Below, piece after piece: positions 1-7,496 of a stretch of DNA of 39,738 nucleotides. Both the position numbers and the translations under genes were made by a program. Source of the DNA: Nitrospirales bacterium (GTDB lineage Bacteria; Nitrospirota; Nitrospiria; Nitrospirales; UBA8639); assembly GCA_029261235.1 (NCBI GenBank), contig JAJDBS010000225.1:1-39738 (forward strand), written 5' to 3'. The notes below the pieces were generated by a model that saw only the letters and a program-made list of their open reading frames with translations, ran no database searches and was not told the DNA's origin. The stretch's first letter is position 1, and each line of letters starts with the position of its first letter.

Positions 1-141
1 GACACTCACGGCAGGGTGGATCACCATCTATAATGAACAACGACCGCATGATGCGCTACAGGGGGCGGCTCCGTGTGCCTATCACAAACCAACGCCGGAA
101 AACTCTACGTATGAATTGTCCGCTTGACGGGGAAGCTTACA
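1..141 (+). mobile_element. 3' end of an IS3-family insertion sequence
   Basis: The window opens inside an IS3-family element. The transposase reading frame closes at 127. Its stop codon lies inside a terminal inverted repeat at about 117-141, which contains TGTCCGC and GGGGAAG blocks and ends in CA. The element at the right edge of the window starts with TG and carries related CTTCCCC and CGGACA blocks, though offset by two bases. The two are therefore probably different IS3-family elements rather than copies of one. The left part lies outside the window. Confidence 0.75.
2..127 (+). CDS. IS3-family transposase OrfB, C-terminal fragment (cut by window edge)
   Basis: Reading from base 2, the frame gives an IS3 OrfB C-terminus with the segment WITIYNEQRPHDALQG, ending in YELSA and TGA. 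The YN-x-RPH-x-AL signature is the conserved tail just after the last catalytic Glu of the DDE integrase core; that Glu itself lies outside the window. The enzyme cuts and joins the ends of its element. Only about 41 codons are visible, so it cannot be said whether the gene is intact upstream. The stop falls within the terminal inverted repeat, as is usual in this family. Confidence 0.8.
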   Translation, partial: TLTAGWITIYNEQRPHDALQGAAPCAYHKPTPENSTYELSA

Positions 142-929
142 GGTCCATCTTTCGCCGCTTTCTTGGCCCACAGTCCCACTTATGGCCTGGGCGAACTCGT
201 TAAAATTTAACCTTGCTCAGCCGCTTTTTCGCCTTCGATTCCCAAAGCCCAACAGGATCCTAGGCTCTGAGTCAGAACGGGTGTTCCTAAGCCAGACGAG
301 AAGACCGCGTTAAATATAGTTGATAGGGTGTCCTCAAAAAGGCCACATTGAATCATGTAGAAGCGTTGAATTCTACTAAACGTCATTGACCATAACATTT
401 ACAAACCCGCTACATATCAGCGCCACTGGTCAGTTCATAAAAGTCTAACCAGCAAGAAGGCCACGACTCTTGCTTATTGCGCCAGAAAGGGCGGAACTCT
501 TGTCTTGCACGGGGCGTTCATGCCGTAAGTGAGCCTTGCTTGATTCATTCTGGAAGGTGACTCGTTTGTTTTCACTATTTCACAGACAAGCAGGAGGCCA
601 GATACTGCGATAGGTGATTGATTCGAGCGGTACTCCCTTGGGTTAGACCGCAGGCGTTGGACTATGGGAGCCATGTATTGCGGGGATACGGAAGGAATCA
701 TCTATGCTGTCTGATTCAAGTTTCTTCTTTTGATGGAGAGCGGAACTTTAAGTTCCAGACGGAAGTTGAGGGTGGGTGGGATCTTTGTACTCGCATAGGG
801 AACTCAAAAAACTCGCGGTCAACTTACGGGTCATGAGATATATGTTGAGCGTTTTTGGGCCGTTGAAGGTGGAGCTCTCAGCGGCTACATAGGGCCAAGG
901 GGCGGGCGGAGATTCAAGGAACAATGAGC
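142..929. other. Spacer without a recognisable gene
   Basis: About 790 bp between the IS3 end and a terminator. Only short open frames (under 80 codons) occur. None shows a recognisable motif, and their frames and strands conflict. No RNA gene or repeat was recognised. This is probably decayed DNA beside the insertion sequence. Confidence 0.5.
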
Positions 930-968
930 AAAAAAAACGGGTGAGGAAATTTCCGCACCCGTTTTTGA
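930..968 (-). terminator. Strong bidirectional Rho-independent terminator
   Basis: An inverted repeat pairs AAAACGGGTG (about 934-943) with CACCCGTTTT (about 956-965). The spacer contains the palindrome GGAAATTTCC, so the hairpin can be nearly continuous. A-runs on one side and T-runs on the other let it work in both directions. It lies about 45 bp past the stop codon of the minus-strand PEP-CTERM gene and most likely ends that transcript. Confidence 0.8.
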
Positions 969-1010
969 GTACCAAGCTAGTTAGGTCTAGTTGGGTATTT
1001 TCTTTACTGC

Positions 1011-1712
1011 TTACTTCTTGAACCGTCTCCAGAGACCTAAGCCCAAGAGTCCGCTACCCATGAGCATCATGGTGCCTGGTTCTGGGACTGGTGTGTGGTC
1101 AACAATATCAATTGACAAATCTAACGCTGGAATAGAACCACCGGCAACCGTGACTTTCGCCCCATCAATTGCCGCAAAGTTTGCGCCGGCCGAGAGACCA
1201 GCTGAACTAAAGACGATCTGTCCAACACCATTAATAATTGCACTGGCAGATGAAGTACCCGCGCCGAAAAGTTCTAGCGTGATTGTAGGATCGATCGCTG
1301 AAAGGCCACAAAGGTCACAAAACGTCACATCAACGACAACAGAAAATATTCCAAGCCCTCCACCAAAGTCGACGGCGTCAAAGGCCCACGTTACCATGCT
1401 CACTCCTTGGGCAGTAGGGGCGTCTTGTGAATGGTTGTAAGTCCCACCAGCTATAGAAGCAGAAGTATGGATAGCGTTGAGAGCACAGCCTGTAAGACAG
1501 TCGGCCATAATCTCTCGAGTTGCATTGGTTAATCCGGTTCCACCGACCAGCGCAACAGCACCAGAGCTGACTCCACCCGCGCCATTTACGGAGTCCCCGA
1601 CCTCATTCTGGCCTTGGGAAAAATCATCAATTAAAATTGCCTGGGCATTGGCCCCAAGCCCTAGCACAAAGGCTGCCGTTGCAACCAGGATTGTTTTCTT
1701 AAAACCGTTCAT
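1011..1712 (-). CDS. PEP-CTERM sorting-domain surface protein
   Basis: A 233-residue secreted protein. The N-terminus (MNGFKKTILVATAAF...NAQA) is a signal peptide. The C-terminus carries the tripartite sorting signal: VPEP at about residues 209-212, a hydrophobic helix rich in Gly, Leu and Met, and the basic end WRRFKK. Proteins of this class are processed by an exosortase and exported to the surface or exopolysaccharide matrix. The middle is low-complexity, rich in Ala, Gly and Ser, with a short Cys pattern (CLTGC, CDLC); no enzymatic domain was recognised. The ATG at 1710-1712 follows a clear AAAGGAGG. A sigma-54-type promoter lies about 87 bp upstream and a strong terminator follows, so the gene is a single transcription unit. 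No exosortase gene is in the window. The exact role is unknown. Confidence 0.88.
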   Translation of the reverse strand: MNGFKKTILVATAAFVLGLGANAQAILIDDFSQGQNEVGDSVNGAGGVSSGAVALVGGTGLTNATREIMADCLTGCALNAIHTSASIAGGTYNHSQDAPTAQGVSMVTWAFDAVDFGGGLGIFSVVVDVTFCDLCGLSAIDPTITLELFGAGTSSASAIINGVGQIVFSSAGLSAGANFAAIDGAKVTVAGGSIPALDLSIDIVDHTPVPEPGTMMLMGSGLLGLGLWRRFKK

Positions 1713-1717
1713 AAGAA

Positions 1718-1725
1718 CCTCCTTT
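1718..1725 (-). promoter_or_regulatory. Ribosome binding site of the PEP-CTERM gene
   Basis: AAAGGAGG on the minus strand, five bases before the ATG at 1712. It is among the strongest Shine-Dalgarno sequences in the window and fixes the start codon. Confidence 0.8.
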
Positions 1726-1798
1726 AAATAATGAATCCTAAATTTATTGATAGGATTCTGTCAGTTATAAATTTCAGCATCGTATTGTTTTTAATTAA

Positions 1799-1813
1799 GC
1801 AATATAGATGCCA
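1799..1813 (-). promoter_or_regulatory. Sigma-54-type promoter (-24/-12) of the PEP-CTERM gene
   Basis: The minus strand reads TGGCATCTATATTGC. This matches the RpoN consensus TGGCAC-N5-TTGC with one mismatch and has exactly ten bases between the invariant GG and GC. It points at the PEP-CTERM gene and predicts a leader of roughly 75 nt. RpoN-dependent control of PEP-CTERM genes by PrsK/PrsR-type two-component systems is known in other exosortase bacteria; that this applies here is inference. No equally good site was found upstream of the other genes. Confidence 0.65.
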
Positions 1814-2834
1814 AAGCGTGATGATTCCGATTTATTTGTCATCTATGTCATTAAAATTAAATTAAAACAATGCTTTATAGAATGGTGCTCTTAATGACAC
1901 AGTGAGCAAGAATTTATCTGAATAGGTCTAAGTGGTAAATTATCTGACTATTTTATGAATCTGTTTTTTATCTGATTTGCGCATGTCGATCATTCTCTCG
2001 GTTTGCAGGATGAGAGGTCTGGTTCATTTGCTAGAGGTTACTCTATATTATATTATATTATGCTTTAAAAACAATATGTTAAGGTGAAGTTTCTTGATGG
2101 TTTTATGGTGTTGGGGTGGTTTGCAGGCTTCTTATTTTTGGAATTCTAAGTGAATTTACGTGATTTTTTGCATGTCGAATTTTTTAACATTTACAAAACC
2201 AATAAAAACCGTATGTAATTGATTTATTGGGCATGGTTTATACAGGAAATAAGGCAAAGCTGATTGGCTTCAATCGGTTCATCTGCATTCTGGGATTCCT
2301 CTGAAGGGTTCATATCAGTATTGTTCGCTAGTAATGACGTGGAAATCTTGAATCACACTGTTCTCCATGGGCAAAGAGGTTGCACCTTGTCTTCGCGCAG
2401 TTGTTCTGCCGAAGGTCGGTCACACAGCCAATTTCTGTCGCGATGCGTACATGGTGAACGTGAGCACTTGAAATTGGTGTGAACGTTGCTAGTGGTTTTT
2501 TTAGACACTTTCTTGACTCTAGGTTGCTTGGCTAGCATCACACAGTGTGTGATTGGGGAAATATGTCCTTGGATCTCTAGGTTGATGGATTATATATGGC
2601 GATCTTCAGCGCCCTTCCGCGTTCTTCGCGTAACAGTTGTGCTATTCCACGGCGAGCTACATGTGAGGTCCTGCTTGATTTTATAGGAGAGGATGGGGCG
2701 AAGTTGAGGAGGACGCGGGCCAACTTGCAGAGTCTGTACTGAGGTTTGGCCGAGGAGTTCAGGCGAGGTCAGCCATATGAGCCGCGCATCTGATCCTTTC
2801 ATTACACCATGACAGGCGTCGTTAGAAGCAACGG
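1814..2834. other. AT-rich spacer with no recognisable gene
   Basis: About 1 kb between the PEP-CTERM promoter and a higA relic. The first half is very AT-rich and includes a short ATATT-type tandem run near 2041-2060. Any enhancer site for the sigma-54 activator would be expected here, but none could be picked out by eye. The second half has short conflicting open frames without motifs. Confidence 0.45.
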
Positions 2835-3045
2835 GTGAGGCCGTCGTCAGTCGCACTTTACGCACCTTTTTGAGCGTGACGTGTTGCCTGCCTGGCTGAG
2901 GTCATCGTTATATTGCCTGGCCAGCCAACTTTACGGAGAACGACCAAGCGTTTTCGACAGGCGTAGAGCCATTTCCTGGCTGATGCCGCTCATGCCCCTC
3001 AGGATACGATTCAGTGTGAAGCCGACACAGCAAGCTAAGTAGCCA
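2835..3045 (-). pseudogene. higA: higA-like antitoxin relic
   Basis: Minus-strand translation from about 3040 gives an XRE/HigA-type antitoxin segment: TLNRILRGMSGISQEMALRL, then SKTLGRSP, an in-frame TAA, SWLARQYNDDLSQA and, after a frameshift, HVTLKKVRKV. HigA antitoxins carry the same order (helix-turn-helix recognition helix, GISPEMALRL core, SxxFWLxxQxxYDL). The stop and frameshift show it is broken. No HigB toxin could be recognised upstream on the same strand (above 3050). The segment is more GC-rich than its flanks, consistent with imported and decaying DNA. Confidence 0.7.
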
Positions 3046-3660
3046 GTTGGCGACCCCTCGGGTTATTGGGGCCAGATACACCTCTAATCTTCCCTCGGTG
3101 TTGTGGGCCTGTCAAAAAGATATAACATTAACAATCAGTTATGAATTTTTCATTGCATTTTACGAAATGAGTCGTGTCGTCAAGGTATCCTATGCAGGAA
3201 AGGTTCGTTGAGGTAAATGGAGGTTGTTTTGCTGGAAGGTTGCTAGGGGTAGGCGGCATTATCTTTTCTCAGCGAGGGATCATGTGATGATTTGACTCCA
3301 ATTTGAAATGAATCAGATGGAGTCGTTCTGTTTATTGGTACGTTTTCAGAATGGAGCCTAGAGTGGATGAGGAAGAGTCCTGAATGGCCTCGGCATCAAG
3401 GGTGCGAAGGCAGTATTTCGTGTGTTGTACCTTTATCGTAGAGGTCTGAATCCGGATTTTCGCTCGATTTTTAGCTGAGATTATGAGTAGAGACAACCTC
3501 AATACACTCCTCGCATTTCAATAGTGTTCCAATAAGAGAGACAAACTTTGATTTTCCCTTGCTTGATTGGGGTAGATTGTTGCTAAATAACTGATCATTC
3601 TTCTGATTTCTTTCTGATTGTTGGCGATACTATGTTGTTTGTCTTTCTGTTTAATTCCTC
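3046..3660. other. AT-rich spacer with no recognisable gene
   Basis: About 600 bp between the higA relic and the first copy of the 164-bp element. No open frame with coding character, no clear hairpin and no RNA gene was recognised. Confidence 0.45.
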
Positions 3661-3824
3661 GAGGGTCTATTCCCCGCTGCTTGCGGTGTCAATTCCTCGG
3701 GTGAGAGTGGACAATCATTGGGGACGCATGTGAGGCAACAAGGGACTGCGTTCATGAAGTTAGATGCAAATCATCAAGTGGAACTCTTCTAATACCCCGT
3801 TGCTTAGGGCGGGGTTCTTTATTA
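3661..3824 (+). repeat. 164-bp REP-like element, copy 1
   Basis: This segment recurs at 7247-7410 with the same length and no gaps. By eye about 17 of 164 positions differ, and a central stretch of more than 60 bases (about 3740-3790) is nearly invariant. Each copy has two CTTG-loop motifs in direct orientation: one near the start (CCCGCTGCTTGCGG) and one near the end (CCCCG-TTGCTTAGG-GCGGGG, then TTCTTT). The end motif folds as a hairpin, though its loop is altered in this copy. The core resembles REP-type palindromes mobilised by REP-associated tyrosine transposases, but no such transposase is present. It ends about 110 bp before the beta-barrel gene. Confidence 0.8.
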
Positions 3825-3932
3825 AACGGTTATTTTTTGATTTTTTCTTCGGTTTCAAATGTTTATGATAGGGCCCTGGCGTAACTAATTAAATAGAAAA
3901 ATTGATATCCGATCTTGCTTGAAAGGGTAGAT

Positions 3933-5237
3933 ATGAGTCATTGGAGCGCATTGAGAAAGCTTACTGTGGGTTGTGGGGTTTTGGTGGGGTTGCTCTCAGC
4001 TCATCCAGTCGTCGCTGCGTTGAGTTTGGAAACCTCTTTCAGCGTGACTGGTACGTATACCGATAATTTATTTTTTGCGAATGAGGATGCTGAAGAGGAT
4101 GTTGGAACGCTTTTTGGACCAAATTTGACCCTTTTGTTTGAGAATCCGGATGTTAAGATTGGTGCGACCTATAGTGGGCAAGTCTCTCTTTATGTCAATA
4201 ATTCTCAAGCGAATCGTTACAACCAAAATGCCAATATTATTTTGGATCTTCCATTTTTGACGAAGCAATATCGAGGGTTAACGGTGACGATTGATGAGTC
4301 TATGAGTTTTACCCCTCAGTTAGATGCCTTTTCCCTCACGGAGGCCCAGAATACTTCAAATTCACGGGGCGACGGGGCGGGTGGTGGAACTGGTGGGACA
4401 CAAGGAGTGTTTACTAGCCGATCCAATGCTTTTCTTAACCGGGCCGGTGTGACGCTTGGCTATGCCTGGACCTCTCGGCTGCAAACGTCGCTTGCGTATT
4501 CGAATCAATACCGTCATTTTTTTTCTAATGGCTTCCAGGATTCTTTGCGGCATACGGGAAGCTTTTCGGGTTCGTATCGTGCAACCAAGTACACCACGGT
4601 GACATCGTCGTATTCGTATGGACAAACGGAATTTCTTGGGAAATCGACTCAAGGCACATCTGCTGATCGAATTATTACCCACAGCCCTAGCTTGGGTCTT
4701 ACTCATGCTTTTACGCCGTCATTATCAGGAACGATTTCTGCTGGCGTCTCGTTTGTGAAACAAGTGGGAGCAACTGAGCAGGTGCCTGTGGCTGGTGGCG
4801 GGACTCAGGAGCGAGCAGTTGGTGGAAAATTTATGACAAGCTATATTGGAGGTGTAAATCTGACAAAAACCTTTCAACGTGGGTCCATGGGTGTATCCGC
4901 CAATCAAACAATTGGAAGCGGAGGGGGCTTGGCGTCTCAGGCGACCCGGACTCGAACCATCACCGGGCAAGGGGATTATGCGGTGACCCCTCGCATGAAT
5001 GCATTTGCCTCGGTCGGGTGGGCCCAAAATGATTCGATTGGTGGGAACGCGTTGGACTCGATTACCTACAGAGTCCAGACTGGACTGGTATATTCCTTGA
5101 CGCAATGGCTGTCTGGGAATATCAGCTATTCTCGAATTGATCAACGCTCAAAAGGGACGATTGCGACAGACGTGGTCGTGAATCAAGTGTTTTTGAGTTT
5201 AACCGCAGTGGCAGATCCCTGGTTTTTGATGAGATAG
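3933..5237 (+). CDS. Outer-membrane beta-barrel protein, PEP-CTERM/exopolysaccharide-system type
   Basis: A protein of 434 residues from the ATG at 3933, which is preceded by AAAGGG at a good distance. A TTG at 3915 would add six codons but has no such signal. A signal peptide (MSHWSALRKLTVGCGVLVGL...VVAA) is followed by alternating hydrophobic and polar strands. Repeated short segments (TGTYTDNLFF, IGATYSGQVSLYV, LGYAWTSRLQTSLAYS, GNISYSRID) alternate with Gly/Ser/Thr-rich loops, as in outer-membrane barrels. This resembles the PEP-CTERM-associated barrel family found beside exopolysaccharide genes, thought to act in export across the outer membrane. It lies just upstream of the FemAB-like gene on the same strand. 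The family assignment is from general pattern and order, not a search. Confidence 0.72.
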   Translation: MSHWSALRKLTVGCGVLVGLLSAHPVVAALSLETSFSVTGTYTDNLFFANEDAEEDVGTLFGPNLTLLFENPDVKIGATYSGQVSLYVNNSQANRYNQNANIILDLPFLTKQYRGLTVTIDESMSFTPQLDAFSLTEAQNTSNSRGDGAGGGTGGTQGVFTSRSNAFLNRAGVTLGYAWTSRLQTSLAYSNQYRHFFSNGFQDSLRHTGSFSGSYRATKYTTVTSSYSYGQTEFLGKSTQGTSADRIITHSPSLGLTHAFTPSLSGTISAGVSFVKQVGATEQVPVAGGGTQERAVGGKFMTSYIGGVNLTKTFQRGSMGVSANQTIGSGGGLASQATRTRTITGQGDYAVTPRMNAFASVGWAQNDSIGGNALDSITYRVQTGLVYSLTQWLSGNISYSRIDQRSKGTIATDVVVNQVFLSLTAVADPWFLMR

Positions 5238-5418
5238 AAATTCTAATATAGATCAGGCTTGGTCATCTCCGCAGAGGTTTCATCATGCTTTTTTGGTCAA
5301 ATTTACTTAAGTATGATGTTGGCCTTGTCCGATGATATTTTATCGCGAACGCTTTCCTGCTTGAGTTCTCTCTCAATTTTTTTGAACATTTTAGTCGTGG
5401 CGGTGTTTGCGGATCTTG

Positions 5419-6450
5419 ATGGATATTGTCGTCTTTGATGAAACGCGAGATTTCCCCCTATGGGAAGCCTATGTTGCCTCTCATTCGCAGGCGACTAACT
5501 ACCATCAACTTGGCTGGAAAACGGTTATTGAGCGAAGTTTTGGCCATCAGACGCGGTACTTTTTGGCTATGAATGATGGAGTGGTAGTCGGGGTCCTTCC
5601 CTTGGCCATCTTGAAAAGTTGGTTATTTGGTCGGAGTGTCGTGTCCTTGCCTTTTTTGAATTATGGCGGCCTGTTAACTAATGATGAGCAAGCTGAAAAA
5701 GAATTAGTGTCTGCTGCTTCAGAACTTGCGATTGATGAAGGTGCAGGTTCTGTTGAGTTACGCCATTGTGAGGCGCACGGCTTAGGGTTGATCCCCAAGG
5801 AGCACAAAGTCTCGATGTTGTTGCCTTTGGCCTCAGATACGGATACGCAGTGGAAACACCTTGATGCCAAAGTGCGAAATCAAATTCGAAAAGCCGGGAA
5901 ATCCGGGTTGACTGTTCAAATTGGGGGCAAAGAATTTCTCGCTGATTTCTATGCCATGTTTGCCAGAAATATGCGTGATCTTGGCACACCCGTGTATGGA
6001 CGTGTCTTTTTTGAAACGATCCTTGACGTGTTCCCTTTACATACCAGAATTTTTGTTGTGAAACTTCAAGAGACTCCGGTGGCTGCTGGTTTGAGCAGCA
6101 TTTTCAATGAGACGATGGAAGTGCCGTGGGCAGGGTCTTTAGTTGAATATCGTTCCCTGTGTCCGAATATGTTGTTGTATTGGGAGGCCATACAATTTGG
6201 GATTCAACATGGCATGAAAGTATTTGACTTTGGGCGCAGTACACCTGGTGAGGGCACGTATCGATTTAAGACGCAATGGGGAGCCAAGGCTGCTCCGCTT
6301 GTTTGGGAATATTGGATGAAAGATGGTGGGCCACTACCGAATATCAGCCCTACCAATGCGAAGTTTGCGTTAGCCATAAAGTTGTGGAAAAAGCTTCCCT
6401 TGTCGGTGGCCAATCTGATTGGTCCGCCCATTGTTCGATCCCTTCCCTAA
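5419..6450 (+). CDS. FemAB-like GNAT-fold protein, PEP-CTERM-system associated
   Basis: A protein of about 343 residues with FemAB-type features: an N-terminal FPLWEAYVASHSQATNYHQL region, a central KVRNQIRKAGKSGL segment, NMRDLGTPVYG, and a C-terminal GMKVFDFGRSTPGEGTYRFK block. This matches the FemAB-related family that co-occurs with PEP-CTERM/exosortase loci. FemAB proteins transfer amino acids from aminoacyl-tRNA in cell-wall synthesis; the substrate of the exopolysaccharide-associated branch is not established. The start is uncertain: the ATG at 5419 lacks a good ribosome site and a TTG at 5407 is also open. It follows the barrel gene by about 180 bp. A decayed paralogue lies at 34545-34986. 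Confidence 0.82.
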   Translation: MDIVVFDETRDFPLWEAYVASHSQATNYHQLGWKTVIERSFGHQTRYFLAMNDGVVVGVLPLAILKSWLFGRSVVSLPFLNYGGLLTNDEQAEKELVSAASELAIDEGAGSVELRHCEAHGLGLIPKEHKVSMLLPLASDTDTQWKHLDAKVRNQIRKAGKSGLTVQIGGKEFLADFYAMFARNMRDLGTPVYGRVFFETILDVFPLHTRIFVVKLQETPVAAGLSSIFNETMEVPWAGSLVEYRSLCPNMLLYWEAIQFGIQHGMKVFDFGRSTPGEGTYRFKTQWGAKAAPLVWEYWMKDGGPLPNISPTNAKFALAIKLWKKLPLSVANLIGPPIVRSLP

Positions 6451-7246
6451 TAATTCAGAGGTACTGTAGTTGATTTGAGATGGACGTCTGGCGCTTAGAT
6501 CTCAGCCTTGCTCGACACCTTCATGTTTGGGATATCTCATGAATTTTTGTTATCCCAGGCATCCATTGAGAGAGAGTTATCGTTATTCGAATAATTAAAT
6601 ATAGCCATTGATCATATAAATAACTGAATCTACTCTATATTACAGATACTTATTTGATCAAATTACTATAAAGGTACAGAGAGGCATGGGTTATCTTCCC
6701 ATCGCCATGATAATAGTTGTCATGTCTTTTTTCTGAATCAGATATCATTGTGAGCAACTATTCGAATTGAAAATTTAAGCTTCTGAATTTTGGGACCGAA
6801 GGAATGAATCTATAGAATTGGGTGTTAGGATCAGGGCTCTACTTTTTTCATGATTAAAGCATTTCCCCAAAATGACAAAACCAGGAGGATTTTCGCATTC
6901 CAATTTTTGACGTCCGCTGATTTCCAATAGCTTGAGCCTGAAATCATCTACATCAATACGCTATATAGAATTCTGAAATTAACCCTCTTAAAAGAAATGA
7001 AAATTTCTGATTGTTTGGTGAAACAGAATGCGATTTTGTGAACGGAGCGTTTGCGTGGAAATATCAGCTTTCCACAGAATGCCAAGCAATTAGATTCTCC
7101 AGTCTTTTTATCCTATCAACGTTATGAGTAGTTGGTTTTCTCACCTTGAATGATTGTCGATGGCCTATTCTATTCTTTCATCAGACATTGTTAATGCCAG
7201 AGCATTGTTAATTTTTTTATTAGCCTTTATCAGATTTAAATCCTTT
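6451..7246. other. AT-rich spacer with no recognisable gene
   Basis: About 800 bp between the FemAB-like gene and the second 164-bp element. It is strongly AT-rich, with no open frame of coding character, RNA gene or convincing terminator. The length suggests that the glycosyltransferase gene beyond it has its own promoter. Confidence 0.45.
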
Positions 7247-7410
7247 GAGGGTCTATTCCCTGCTGCTTGCGGCGTCAATTACTCTCGTGAGCGGGGACAA
7301 GCATAGGGGAAGTCTGTGAAGCAACGAGGGACTGCGTTCATGAAGTTAGATGCAAATCATCAAGTGGAACTCTTCTGATACCCCGTTGCTTGCGGCGGGG
7401 TTCTTTATTA
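7247..7410 (+). repeat. 164-bp REP-like element, copy 2
   Basis: Second copy of the element at 3661-3824, the same length and about 90 percent identical by eye. Here the terminal hairpin is intact: CCCCGTTG, loop CTTG, CGGCGGGG, followed by TTCTTTATTA. Like copy 1, it lies close to a plus-strand exopolysaccharide-type gene, ending 87 bp before the GTG start of the double glycosyltransferase. Confidence 0.8.
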
Positions 7411-7496
7411 TATTCCCTTATGAATTATTGGTAAACTTAAACGTGACGCCAAGAAATAAAAAAAGAAAGTAGAGCAGAGGAATTGAGGCGATAATC

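Noticed and set aside
991-1440. 149-codon plus-strand frame
   Set aside because: Antisense shadow of the PEP-CTERM gene, which has a signal peptide, sorting signal and strong ribosome site.
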